This document shows positions 17,602 through 25,268 of a stretch of DNA of 64,000 nt, piece after piece. The first letter of the stretch is position 1. Each line of letters opens with the position of its first letter. The notes beneath the pieces were generated by a model. The model was given only the letters and a program-made list of their open reading frames with translations, ran no database searches and was not told where the DNA came from. The stretch lies in the NCBI RefSeq assembly GCF_041595635.1, contig NZ_JBFHJW010000007.1, positions 33,145 to 97,144 on the forward strand. The letters are read 5' to 3'. Made by a program: the position numbers and the translations under genes. The stretch is from Labilibaculum sp041595635. GTDB lineage: Bacteria > Bacteroidota > Bacteroidia > Bacteroidales > Marinifilaceae.

Positions 17602-18384
17602 ATGAAAGCAATAAAAATAGGACTACAAATTCAGGCCATCAGTGCTCAGCAAATAGAATGTTTACTTTCCAATGAAAAGGAGCGTATTCATGCAAGTTAT
17701 TTTCCCGAGGAAGAGAAGCTTGTTTATACTGAGGAGTTTGAATTAACAGCTACTATGCGCATTATTGAATTCCAATTCAAAAAGGTGTTGCGTTCGGCGA
17801 TTAATGGGAAACTGCAATTGGGACAAAAAATAGAATGTGTGTTTTTTGAGGATTTTCCTTTCGTAAAGGAATCGGATTTTAAGCACTATATTCGAGTCGA
17901 TCGCCGATGTAATGATTTAAAAATTACCACCAGCAAAACGGGACTAAAAGAGGTTGCTAAAATTTTTGCTGATGGTTCTCATGCTTCCGAATTGAATCAG
18001 TCGGCTTATGCGGGTTTCATAGAAATGCCCGCCGGCAATCAACAAATTTATTCTCGCACATTCGATCAGGGGAGCAGCAATATGATGGAGCTGTTGGCCG
18101 TGCTCGAAGGTTTGGAAATGCTGCAATCGGAAGATAGAATTCAGGTGAATACCGATAGTCGTTTTGTGATTCGTGGCCTGGCACAGTGGATTCATTTTTG
18201 GCAGCACAACAATTGGCAAACGGCTCAGGGACAGGAAGTGAAATTTGCCAATTACTGGCAAAAAATTAATAGACTGTGTGAAGGAAAATTGATGGAGTTT
18301 AAATGGATAAAAGGACATTCGGGCCATGAGAAACAAGATTTTTGCCATCAGCTAGCCCATGAATCAGCAATACAGAAAAAGTAA
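17602..18384 (+). CDS. rnhA: Ribonuclease H-domain protein with N-terminal extension
   Basis: A 260-residue protein from the ATG at 17602 (an in-frame TTG lies at 17578). Residues 1-115 form a domain I do not recognise; residues 118-257 are a type 1 RNase H fold. Active-site equivalents are Asp 124 (KIFADGSH), Glu 163 (MMELLAVLEGL), Asp 185 (VNTDSRF) and His 239 (KGHSGH). The fourth carboxylate, Asp 134 of E. coli RNase HI in the CDELA motif, aligns without gaps to His 249 in CHQLA. Mutational work on the E. coli enzyme is known to show that this position tolerates some changes, so activity on RNA-DNA hybrids remains likely. The gene is next to the repeat array at 18549. Confidence 0.85.
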   Translation: MKAIKIGLQIQAISAQQIECLLSNEKERIHASYFPEEEKLVYTEEFELTATMRIIEFQFKKVLRSAINGKLQLGQKIECVFFEDFPFVKESDFKHYIRVDRRCNDLKITTSKTGLKEVAKIFADGSHASELNQSAYAGFIEMPAGNQQIYSRTFDQGSSNMMELLAVLEGLEMLQSEDRIQVNTDSRFVIRGLAQWIHFWQHNNWQTAQGQEVKFANYWQKINRLCEGKLMEFKWIKGHSGHEKQDFCHQLAHESAIQKK

Positions 18385-18446
18385 GCCCTTTTTCCAATAA
18401 GCGATTGATAAAAGAGATCGGTAATTTCAAAAGCATTTCTATTTTT

Positions 18447-18509
18447 CCCCTAAATCCCCTGAAGGGGACTTTAAAATCCGCACGAGTAAGCCCCTTTAGG
18501 GGGTTGGGG
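18447..18509. repeat. C/G-rich imperfect palindrome
   Basis: CCCCTAAATCCCCTGAAGGG with ACTT on the left and AAGCCCCTTTAGGGGGTTGG with GG on the right form two imperfectly complementary arms around a short A/T spacer. Each arm also contains a smaller hairpin (CCCCTGAAGGGG and CCCCTTTAGGGG). It is strikingly G+C-rich for this genome and has the look of a dispersed intergenic repeat seen in Bacteroidota. It could also act as the terminator of rnhA. Confidence 0.65.
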
Positions 18510-18548
18510 TATCAGAAAACTTTGCGGTAAAAGTTAAAATCCCTTGCG

Positions 18549-19108
18549 AAAGGCCGAATTCCATAAAGGAGTAGCCTCTTTTGAAATTGAAATTTTTAGT
18601 TTCAAATGAAAAAAAGGACGAATTCTCATTGAATTTCCTGTTTGCAAGTAAGGAAATGGCTAATTCCCGATCGAAAGGCCCCTTTGGGGAGAGAATTTTA
18701 GCGAAAACAAATCGAAAAGTCCGTTCCACTCTTTCGAATCGTCGATTTCTGATGCGAAAAACGCAATTCTATTGAGAAAAACGCCAATTCGCGATTGAAA
18801 ACGCCATTTTTAAGGGAGGAAAAGGCGATTTCCAATCAGATATCTCAATTTCCATTGAGAAAAAGGGAAATTCGCGATCAGAATTCCTCTTTCCAGAGAG
18901 AAAAAGGGCATCGAACCATCCAAATCGCCATTTTCAATTCAGGAATCGATGATTTCCGATGTGAAAGAGCCAATTTCATGGAGAAAAAGACCAATTCGTG
19001 AACGAAATGCTTCTTTCCGCAGCGAAGGAGGATAAAAGTCAATCGGAAATCACCATTTTTAATTCAACAATTCCTGTTTCTCGATGTAAAAAGCCCAGTC
19101 TATGAACG
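18549..19108. repeat. Array of about 27 diverged 21-bp units with phased A- and T-tracts
   Basis: The segment can be cut at successive A-runs into 27 consecutive units of 19-23 bases that sum to exactly 560 bases (mean 20.7). Each unit tends to open with A3-A6, then G/C-rich GCC, then ATTTC or TTT about ten bases in, and end in ATTG, ATCG or GNG. A rough consensus is AAAAnGCCnATTTCnnATnG. Units are diverged, so this is not a simple tandem repeat; length changes break any reading frame, so it is not heptad coding sequence. A period of two helical turns with alternating A- and T-tracts predicts intrinsic curvature. Fainter units may continue on both sides (18529 and to about 19200). Boundaries were chosen by eye. 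Confidence 0.6.
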
Positions 19109-19246
19109 TGATCGTATTCCTTTTTCTCGCCAATGGGAATCCTTTTCTTTATCAACGAAAGTGTTTGTACTGTTCCCCGAAAGAGCTTAGTGTTTTGATA
19201 AGTTTTAGGCGTTCAATCTGGATGTTTATCAGAGGGAAAATGAAAA

Positions 19247-19278
19247 TTTAGCATGTGGATTAATGAATCATAATTTTG
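19247..19278 (+). promoter_or_regulatory. Putative promoter of the MutS-like gene
   Basis: TAATTTTG at 19271-19278 is a perfect TAnnTTTG -7 element followed by CGC. TTTAG at 19247-19251 lies at the right distance for a weak -33 element. Transcription would start near 19285, about 80 bases before the ATG, and the 21-bp array lies directly upstream. Confidence 0.45.
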
Positions 19279-19362
19279 CGCTTTCGGTTTATTTAAACTA
19301 AGTTCGTTCTCTCCATTCTATTACCAATAACAAAGTTCAATGTTTAAAAAGATTTGAAGTTC

Positions 19363-21033
19363 ATGAGAATTCCTATATTATTTCAGTCTCTAAATTCATT
19401 TTTTACGGGTCTGAGCTTTAAAAGCAAGAAAACCCAAGCTCAAGAACTACTAAACTCCTTTGGCGAGCTAAAAGATTCTTCCTTCAATTTTGATTTGATT
19501 GAGAAGTATTTTCGGAATAAAGATCATTCCAAATCTCTTCAGGTGATTTCTGATAAAACTTGTGATGATTTGGATTTTGAGGAGCTGTTTATGTTTTTAG
19601 ATCGAACGCATTCGAAGCCCGGACAACAATATTTGTATGATAAATTGCGGGTTATTCCTCAGGAAGCCGTAAATGTAGATATGGATGAAGAGTTGATTCA
19701 TCGTTTTACAAAAGATTCTGATTTTCGGTTAGAAGTTCAAACTCAATTGAAGAAGTTGAATCGGAGAGAAGATTACTATATTTCAAGCTTGTTTCAGGAG
19801 GAACATTTGAAACCTCCCAAATGGTTTTTCGTGCTGCGATTGCTATCCTTTACCAGTATTTTATCGCTTATTTTACTGCCTTTTAATCCACAGCTATTCC
19901 TTGTTTTACTTGTGGTTTTTATCGCGAACATCTGCTTTCATTTGTGGAACAAGAAAAATATATCTAAATATTCCGATTCTATTCCTCAGCTATTGGTTTT
20001 AAAAAGAATTGCGAATCATTTTCTTCAGGATGAGCAATTAAAAAAAATAAATCCCAGACTGTCTGAGTCTTTAAAAATACTCGATCAGGTACGAAATAGA
20101 ATGCTCTTCTTTAAATTAGACTCAAAAGTTGAAGGCGATTTACAAGTAATCTTTTGGTCTGTTGTAGAATTGTTTAAAATTCTTTTTTTGATAGAACCAT
20201 TGTTACTGTTTGGGGTGCTAAAGCGTTTGAATACAAGAAGAAAGGAAATTGAGAATGTGTTTTCATTTGTGGGTAGCATTGATGTTCTTGTTTCAATAGC
20301 CTCCTTGCGAAAAGGGACTGACTGTTGGTGTATTCCCGAAATTGATGAAGAGACTAGTGGGATGGAAACTCGTGAGATTTCTCATCCATTAATAGTTAAC
20401 TGTGTTGGAAATGATATTGCTGTAAAGGATAAATCGATACTGTTGACTGGATCGAATATGTCGGGAAAAACCTCTTTTATTCGGACCATTGGCATCAATG
20501 TCCTTACGGGATTATGCATTAATACTTGCTTTGCTAAATCGATGATGATTCCTCGAATTAAGATCTATTCCGCCATCCGCATTAGCGACGATTTAATGAA
20601 TGACAAGAGCTATTATTTTGAAGAGGTTCTTACCATAAAAAACATGATTGATCGTTCCGAGAAAAGTGAAACCTGTTTGTTTTTATTGGATGAATTGTTT
20701 AAGGGAACCAATACCGTCGAGCGGATTTCTGCAGGAAAAGCGGTATTGTCTGCGCTTGCAAAAAATAACAATAGGGTGTTCATATCTACGCACGATATCG
20801 AATTAGCCGATTTATTGCAAGAAGAATATGAATTGTATCACTTTAGTGAAGTGGTAAGTAATAAATCGGTTGATTTTGACTACAAATTGAAGGAAGGCAA
20901 ACTGAAAAACAGAAATGCCATTCGAATTCTGAAAATAAATAACTATCCCGAGAATGTTATTCGGGAGGCAATTATTTTGGCTGAAGAATTGGATAAGAGT
21001 CAAATGTTAAATGCTGATAGATTAGAGATATAA
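19363..21033 (+). CDS. Membrane-associated MutS-family ATPase
   Basis: A 556-residue protein from the ATG at 19363. The C-terminal third is a MutS-type ATPase with Walker A TGSNMSGKTSF (about 362-372), a downstream DD-x-DKSYYFEE segment and Walker B LFLLDELFKGTN (about 439-450), then STHD. The N-terminal part has MutS-core-like helices (FLDRTHSKPGQQYLYDKLR). Two hydrophobic segments at about 157-195, and another near 275-285, suggest membrane attachment. There is no mismatch-recognition domain, so it is not a MutS1 repair protein. It resembles the MutS-like membrane ATPases widespread in Bacteroidota, of unknown role. A fragment of a close paralogue lies at 17445-17570. Confidence 0.85.
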   Translation: MRIPILFQSLNSFFTGLSFKSKKTQAQELLNSFGELKDSSFNFDLIEKYFRNKDHSKSLQVISDKTCDDLDFEELFMFLDRTHSKPGQQYLYDKLRVIPQEAVNVDMDEELIHRFTKDSDFRLEVQTQLKKLNRREDYYISSLFQEEHLKPPKWFFVLRLLSFTSILSLILLPFNPQLFLVLLVVFIANICFHLWNKKNISKYSDSIPQLLVLKRIANHFLQDEQLKKINPRLSESLKILDQVRNRMLFFKLDSKVEGDLQVIFWSVVELFKILFLIEPLLLFGVLKRLNTRRKEIENVFSFVGSIDVLVSIASLRKGTDCWCIPEIDEETSGMETREISHPLIVNCVGNDIAVKDKSILLTGSNMSGKTSFIRTIGINVLTGLCINTCFAKSMMIPRIKIYSAIRISDDLMNDKSYYFEEVLTIKNMIDRSEKSETCLFLLDELFKGTNTVERISAGKAVLSALAKNNNRVFISTHDIELADLLQEEYELYHFSEVVSNKSVDFDYKLKEGKLKNRNAIRILKINNYPENVIREAIILAEELDKSQMLNADRLEI

Positions 21034-21106
21034 AAAGGGAAATTTATAAATCTGTTAGGGGATACAAGACCAAACGGTGTTGAAAAGCAGGAGGCTAAAT
21101 GTTATA

Positions 21107-21199
21107 AGGCTGTCAGGTCTATGGACGCTGACAGGTTTAAAGAACAGAAATGGGAAAGAGAGAACCTGTCAGGGTTTGCAAGACCTGACAGCCTTAAAG
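21107..21199. repeat. REP-like nested palindromic element, copy B
   Basis: The 93-bp partner of copy A at 17339. Outer arms are CTGTCAGGTCT and AGACCTGACAG (perfect complements) and inner arms are CTGACAGGTTT and AACCTGTCAG. It begins 74 bases after the stop of the MutS-like gene and runs straight into the truncated Y1 transposase frame at 21198. Confidence 0.85.
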
Positions 21200-21470
21200 T
21201 TCCAGGATTGCACTTGCATTTTTCGCATTTTTTAAAGCATATACCAAATACCTAAACAAGCGCAACAATCGTCATGCTTCTTTATTCGAGCGGCCCTTTA
21301 AACGTAAGATGATTGAAGAGTTTTCTCGTTTTAAGAATTTGCTTTTATATATGCATCAAAACCCAGTTCATCATGGATTTTGTGAACATCCATTGGAGTA
21401 TGGGTGGAGTAGTTATATAAGCTGTATTAGTTCAAAACCTACAAAAATAGGAAGAGATGATGTTATTTAA
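21198..21470 (+). pseudogene. Truncated REP-associated tyrosine transposase (RAYT, Y1_Tnp)
   Basis: The open frame ending at TAA 21468-21470 encodes FFKAYTKYLNKRNNRHASLF, ERPFKRKMI, a helix ending in LLLYMHQNPVHHGFC, and HPLEYGWSSYISC. This is the C-terminal half of the TnpA_REP family, whose members carry SLFxRPFKR, IHxNPVxxG and WSSY in that order. The N-terminal half with the HUH metal-binding motif is missing; the frame begins inside or beside REP-like copy B with no start codon. It is therefore a dead transposase next to an element of the kind such enzymes mobilise. Confidence 0.8.
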
Positions 21471-21615
21471 ACATAGTGTTTGCTTCTGCAATAAATCGAT
21501 GTTTGGCTTTGTAGTTAAGCCTTAGATGAACTCAAATAGGATTGGTGACAAAAAAAATTGTAGTTTTGCCACTCTCTTTCAAAGTGAGGACATCAAGCAG
21601 TTTAAAATAGCAATA

Positions 21616-22041
21616 ATGAATATAAAAATAGTTGATTACGGAATTTGTAAAGCGGTTGGAGAGACGAAGAAAGACATTGAACCGGGTAGCACAACAGGAT
21701 ATTTTTTGCACTCTGACGATATGGAGTTTCTGGAAAGAACAGATGTTATTAGCCCTAAGTTAGGCTTGAGCTTTGGAATAAGTTATGAGTTTGAACAAGA
21801 TTTAGAAGAAGTTGAACTTATTGATTTTGTGTGCAGAATTAAACATCCTAAGTTGGTGAATTCAGTTAGTAAGGAGCAGTTTGTTGAATGCATAGAGGAA
21901 AAAGATGCTTATACTGATGAGTTAGGCAATGACTTCTACACCTTTGAATTCGACTGGGAAATGCAGCTTGGAGAATGGATTTTTGAGATTATTTATGAGG
22001 CTAAGATCATGTGCAGTCACACATTTACTCTGAGAGAATAA
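21616..22041 (+). CDS. DUF3859-like hypothetical protein
   Basis: A 141-residue protein starting at the ATG at 21616 (MNIKIVDYGIC); an upstream in-frame ATG at 21526 would add 30 residues without family character. The sequence is beta-rich and acidic, with IVDYGICKAVGE, an LSFGISYEFEQDL strand and a DWEMQLGEWIFEIIYEAKIM segment near the end. That pattern fits DUF3859, thought to adopt an immunoglobulin-like or beta-sandwich fold. No signal peptide is seen. Function is unknown. It shares a terminator with the convergent purU. Confidence 0.6.
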   Translation: MNIKIVDYGICKAVGETKKDIEPGSTTGYFLHSDDMEFLERTDVISPKLGLSFGISYEFEQDLEEVELIDFVCRIKHPKLVNSVSKEQFVECIEEKDAYTDELGNDFYTFEFDWEMQLGEWIFEIIYEAKIMCSHTFTLRE

Positions 22042-22067
22042 AGCCAATTGAAATTCAATAAAATAAC

Positions 22068-22102
22068 AAATGCTCATCCGAACAGTATTCAGATGAGCAT
22101 TT
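22068..22102. terminator. Bidirectional terminator between DUF3859 gene and purU
   Basis: An 11-bp perfect stem AAATGCTCATC/GATGAGCATTT lies between the two convergent stops, with T-rich sequence on the right and an A-rich run on the left. Confidence 0.8.
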
Positions 22103-22127
22103 TGCATATCTCAAAAATAGAATTTCT

Positions 22128-22988
22128 TTAAAAAACAATGGTTCTTGTGCCATCCACAATAATTCGGTGTTCCGATTTGTAGCCGAGGGCGCGAGCCAAT
22201 ACAATTCTCTCCAAATCTCTACCTTTACGGATCAAATCTTTAATGGTATCCTTGTGCGTAATTCGCATGATATCCTGCTCAATAATCGGTCCTTCGTCCA
22301 GATCTTCGGTTACAAAGTGACTGGTTGCTCCAATCATTTTCACACCTCGTTCGTAGGCTTGCTTGTACGGATTTCCTCCCACAAAGCCAGGCAAGAAGGA
22401 ATGGTGAATATTGATGATTTTGTTTTTGAATGCATTGATAAATTGAGGAGATAAAACCTGCATGTAACGTGCTAGCACCACAAAATCAATATTGTATTCT
22501 TTCAGCAAGGCAATTTCCTTGGCTTCCTGTTCCTGTTTGTTTTCTTTGGTGATCGGGAATATATGGTAAGGAATGCCGTTTGCTTCAGCAAGATGTTCTA
22601 AATCGGGATGATTGGATATGATCACAGGAATTTCAATGTCGTATTCGTTCATGTTAAAACGCCACAAAATTTCCTGCAGACAATGATCGTATTTTGAAAC
22701 AAAAATGGCAACTCGTTGTTTGTGGTGAGAAAATTCTATGCTCCAATGGGCATCAAATTGTTTTGCAAGAGGCTCGAATGCTTCGTGAAGCTCCGATGCT
22801 GGAACCTTCGATTTAGACATGTTCCAGGCAATCCGTAAAGAAAAGAATTGCTGGTTTTGGTTTACATGTTCATCCAAATCGATAATATTCCCGCCAGTTT
22901 CGTAAATAAATTGGGTGATTTTGGCAACAATCCCATTTTGATCGGGACAGGTAAAAAGTAAATAGGCATTTACATTATTTTCAGACAT
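22128..22988 (-). CDS. purU: Formyltetrahydrofolate deformylase
   Basis: A 286-residue enzyme that hydrolyses 10-formyl-THF to formate and THF, balancing one-carbon pools and supplying formate for PurT-type purine synthesis. An N-terminal ACT domain (FTCPDQNGIVAKITQFIYE) is followed by a formyltransferase-fold catalytic domain. That domain has HHSFLPGFVGGNPYKQAYER and GATSHFVTEDLDEGPIIEQD, which include the catalytic Asn/His/Asp set. The ATG at 22988 (MSENN) fits the family start better than the ATG at 23000. Confidence 0.93.
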   Translation of the reverse strand: MSENNVNAYLLFTCPDQNGIVAKITQFIYETGGNIIDLDEHVNQNQQFFSLRIAWNMSKSKVPASELHEAFEPLAKQFDAHWSIEFSHHKQRVAIFVSKYDHCLQEILWRFNMNEYDIEIPVIISNHPDLEHLAEANGIPYHIFPITKENKQEQEAKEIALLKEYNIDFVVLARYMQVLSPQFINAFKNKIINIHHSFLPGFVGGNPYKQAYERGVKMIGATSHFVTEDLDEGPIIEQDIMRITHKDTIKDLIRKGRDLERIVLARALGYKSEHRIIVDGTRTIVF

Positions 22989-23191
22989 AATCGTTATCAT
23001 ATTGTTCGGAGATTTTCATCCCGATAATTATTTTTCAAGTTACAAGTTTGCTCGAATGGTAAACGAATAATCCGTTTGTATAAGTGGTGTGAAAAGCAAA
23101 AATAGAAAATTTGGAGAATTATTAATACTAATATTAAATTAATAATTGATTGTCGCAAAATATGTTCTTATGGAGCGTGTTTTCCTGTAAC

Positions 23192-23239
23192 AAAAAAATT
23201 CCCAGGCGAATCATCTTAAAGATGCATTAGCTCGGGAAT
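23192..23239 (-). terminator. Terminator of the phosphofructokinase gene
   Basis: ATTCCC (23198-23203) pairs with GGGAAT (23234-23239), and inside it CATCTT pairs with AAGATG around a one-base loop with further flanking pairs. On the minus strand the hairpin is followed by a run of seven T. Confidence 0.65.
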
Positions 23240-23283
23240 CTCCTTTTACTTTAACCTTTATCCTTTACACTTTAACCATGTAC

Positions 23284-24504
23284 CTATTCCCAATTCAGAA
23301 TTTTTGTAAAGACATAGTTCTCTGCATCAGGAAGATATTCCTTGGCGGCTTCAACGTCTTCACTTGTCAGATAATGAAGGTTGTAGTTTAAAACGGACTG
23401 CACACGCTGGCTGTTCACATCCACCAATCGTGGTTTCACTTTTCCGTTTTCATCTTCTACATCTTTCAGAAATAGAGGAGAAGCATCACCTACAGGATCG
23501 ACGGTTACCATGCATTTTGAATGACCCTGCTTGAATAGACTGTAAACGCCATTTCCCAGTAGGGTACAAAGGTTCAAGTCGAAACCGATGGGACGGCAGC
23601 AACGAATTTCAAATCCCAATTCAACAGGACGAGTTCCGATGTTGAGATTGTAGGATTTCATTTTTCGTTGAATAAGCATGTTAAAAACATGAGATTTGCT
23701 CACGTTAAACAATTCCGGATGTCCATGAGAATCGAAGGTAAAATTCGCTCCTGTGCTTTTAATTTCTTCATCGCTCATAAAGTGAAAAACACCCTCGCTA
23801 ATAATGGCAGCACCATAGTTTAAGCCTAAAAGTCGTCTTTTTACAATGGAAGAAATCACCAATTGAGCAATTTTTTCGGCTGAAATGCTGGTTTTGTTAA
23901 ACATTTCAGGAATAATGATCATTGGAAAGTGACAGGCGGTACCAATTCCAAAAGCAAGATGACCTGCTTCGCGTCCCATGGCTGCTAATACGAACCAATT
24001 TTGAGAAGTTTTAGCATCTTCGTAAACGGTACTTGCAATTTTTACACCTTCATCTTTTGCAGAATGAAAACCAAATGTTGGCGATCCTTCGGGCAAAGGC
24101 AAATCGTTATCGATGGTTTTAGGAACGTGAATATTAGAGATGTTTACCTTATTTTCTTCGAGGTATTTTGATATTCGGTTGGCTGTTGAGGCAGTATCGT
24201 CGCCACCAATGGTAACTAATAATTTCACATTGTTAGCAATGAAAAAGTCACTCGAAAAATCTGAATCCTTCGGTTTAAAACGACTCATTTTTAGGTGTGA
24301 ACCACCTCTTGTATAGATCTCATCGAGCGTTTCAAAGTCTAGTTCTACCATTTTTCGGTCTTCCGAGAAAAGGCCTTTGTAGCCTTCATGCAAACCAATT
24401 ACCCGATAACCATTTTTTAAAAATACTTTTCCTACACTACTAATCACGGTGTTAATACCAGGAGCCGGACCACCACCACACAGAATTACAACAGATTCTT
24501 TCAT
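23284..24504 (-). CDS. pfp: 6-phosphofructokinase, residues of the PPi-dependent type
   Basis: A 406-residue enzyme converting fructose 6-phosphate to fructose 1,6-bisphosphate. Phosphate-donor residues are GGDDT (about 100-104) and KTIDND (about 129-134). ATP-dependent enzymes such as E. coli PfkA have Gly where Asp 103 and Lys 129 stand here. Asp and Lys at these two positions mark pyrophosphate-dependent, reversible PFK. GGSHLKMSR and the MGREAGHLA sugar-binding segment are also present. At 406 residues it is longer than PfkA (320), as in many group II/III enzymes. The ATG at 24504 is preferred to a TTG at 24519. Donor assignment rests on two residues and needs assay. Confidence 0.85.
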   Translation of the reverse strand: MKESVVILCGGGPAPGINTVISSVGKVFLKNGYRVIGLHEGYKGLFSEDRKMVELDFETLDEIYTRGGSHLKMSRFKPKDSDFSSDFFIANNVKLLVTIGGDDTASTANRISKYLEENKVNISNIHVPKTIDNDLPLPEGSPTFGFHSAKDEGVKIASTVYEDAKTSQNWFVLAAMGREAGHLAFGIGTACHFPMIIIPEMFNKTSISAEKIAQLVISSIVKRRLLGLNYGAAIISEGVFHFMSDEEIKSTGANFTFDSHGHPELFNVSKSHVFNMLIQRKMKSYNLNIGTRPVELGFEIRCCRPIGFDLNLCTLLGNGVYSLFKQGHSKCMVTVDPVGDASPLFLKDVEDENGKVKPRLVDVNSQRVQSVLNYNLHYLTSEDVEAAKEYLPDAENYVFTKILNWE

Positions 24505-24573
24505 TATTTTAAGATTCAAGTACCGAGCGCATGTAATTTATACAAGTGCAAACTTCGGTATATTTAAAGTCAT

Positions 24574-24638
24574 CCCCATTTCTTTAAATTGGGGCATTAA
24601 AATATCCATTTTTCTATTTTAAAGATTCGGCAAAGATA
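24574..24638 (-). promoter_or_regulatory. Promoter and leader hairpin of the phosphofructokinase gene
   Basis: On the minus strand TATCTTTG (24638-24631) is a perfect -7 element; the -33 region is weak. The resulting leader of about 120 bases contains a hairpin with arms CCCCATTT and AAATTGGGG (24574-24594), unusually G-rich for the locus, about 70 bases before the ATG. Confidence 0.4.
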
Positions 24639-24772
24639 GAGCAATTTGGAAAATAACAGCTACAATTTACAATCAAGCTCCAATAGAAATATCTTTCTAC
24701 CTAAGATTAATGAATTGATTAGGACTAATTTCTGAATATTAGAATAACTGCTTTTTTTGCAGCACAATAAAA

Positions 24773-24801
24773 AAGGCAATAACCAACGAGGTTATTGCCT
24801 T
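24773..24801 (-). terminator. Terminator after superoxide reductase
   Basis: A 12-bp perfect stem AAGGCAATAACC/GGTTATTGCCTT with a 5-base loop, followed on the minus strand by a T run. Confidence 0.85.
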
Positions 24802-24823
24802 TGCTATTGTTATGAATTAGTAG

Positions 24824-25204
24824 TTATTCTGCAATTTCTACCAGCTTTTCATCGGAATGCCATAAGCCGTGTTTTGTGCAGAAAGCTGTAGCAGTTAATT
24901 TCATTTTACGAGAAGGAACTACGTAAAAATCAACTTCAGCTTGATTGGCTTCACCACCTAAAATTCCAGTGGAAAAATTGGCTTGGGTGAGCATTTTTTC
25001 ACCATCCCAAAGTTGAACCCAAGCTACATAATGATCAAAATCATCTGGATGAGCATAAGCATCTCCAATTTTCACTTTCACTTTGAATTTTTCTCCCTTT
25101 TTAGCAGTATCATCACAGTAAACAAATGCTGAGTGTCTGTCGATATAATCTTTTTTAGCTTCACCATCAATGGTGTTAATGTCTTGGTATCTATTAATTT
25201 TCAT
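24824..25204 (-). CDS. Superoxide reductase (neelaredoxin/desulfoferrodoxin-type)
   Basis: A 126-residue one-iron superoxide reductase reducing superoxide to hydrogen peroxide. The five iron ligands are visible: His 24 (DRHSAF), His 52 (YAHPDD), His 58 (FDHYVAW), Cys 109 (TAFCTKH) and His 112. The usual loop Glu-Lys before the first His is Asp-Arg here, a conservative change near the substrate channel. No N-terminal rubredoxin-like Cys4 centre is present, so it is the neelaredoxin class. It lies 64 bases downstream of the peroxiredoxin gene in the same direction. The pair would convert superoxide to peroxide and then to water, a logical module in an anaerobe or microaerophile. Confidence 0.85.
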   Translation of the reverse strand: MKINRYQDINTIDGEAKKDYIDRHSAFVYCDDTAKKGEKFKVKVKIGDAYAHPDDFDHYVAWVQLWDGEKMLTQANFSTGILGGEANQAEVDFYVVPSRKMKLTATAFCTKHGLWHSDEKLVEIAE

Positions 25205-25268
25205 ATGTTGTTTGTTTGATTTTATTCCCTTTTGTTTGGGATGAGAGGATGAATTTTATTTTGATTAT

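Noticed and set aside
17944..18348. 134-codon minus-strand ORF inside rnhA
   Set aside because: It is antisense to a gene with clear RNase H motifs and has no recognisable domain.
18496..19001. Small ORFs of 64-77 codons on both strands inside the 21-bp array
   Set aside because: They follow the A-rich periodic sequence, have no conserved domain, and the unit length varies by amounts that are not multiples of three.
18549..19108. CRISPR array between rnhA and the MutS-like gene
   Set aside because: Units are about 21 bp with no alternation of identical repeats and unique spacers, and no two units are identical; no cas genes are near.
21542..21568. Promoter with TTGG and TAGTTTTG ahead of the DUF3859 gene
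   Set aside because: The -7 box fits but the spacer is only 15 bases and the -33 match is poor, so I did not list it; it still makes the start at 21616 more likely than 21526.
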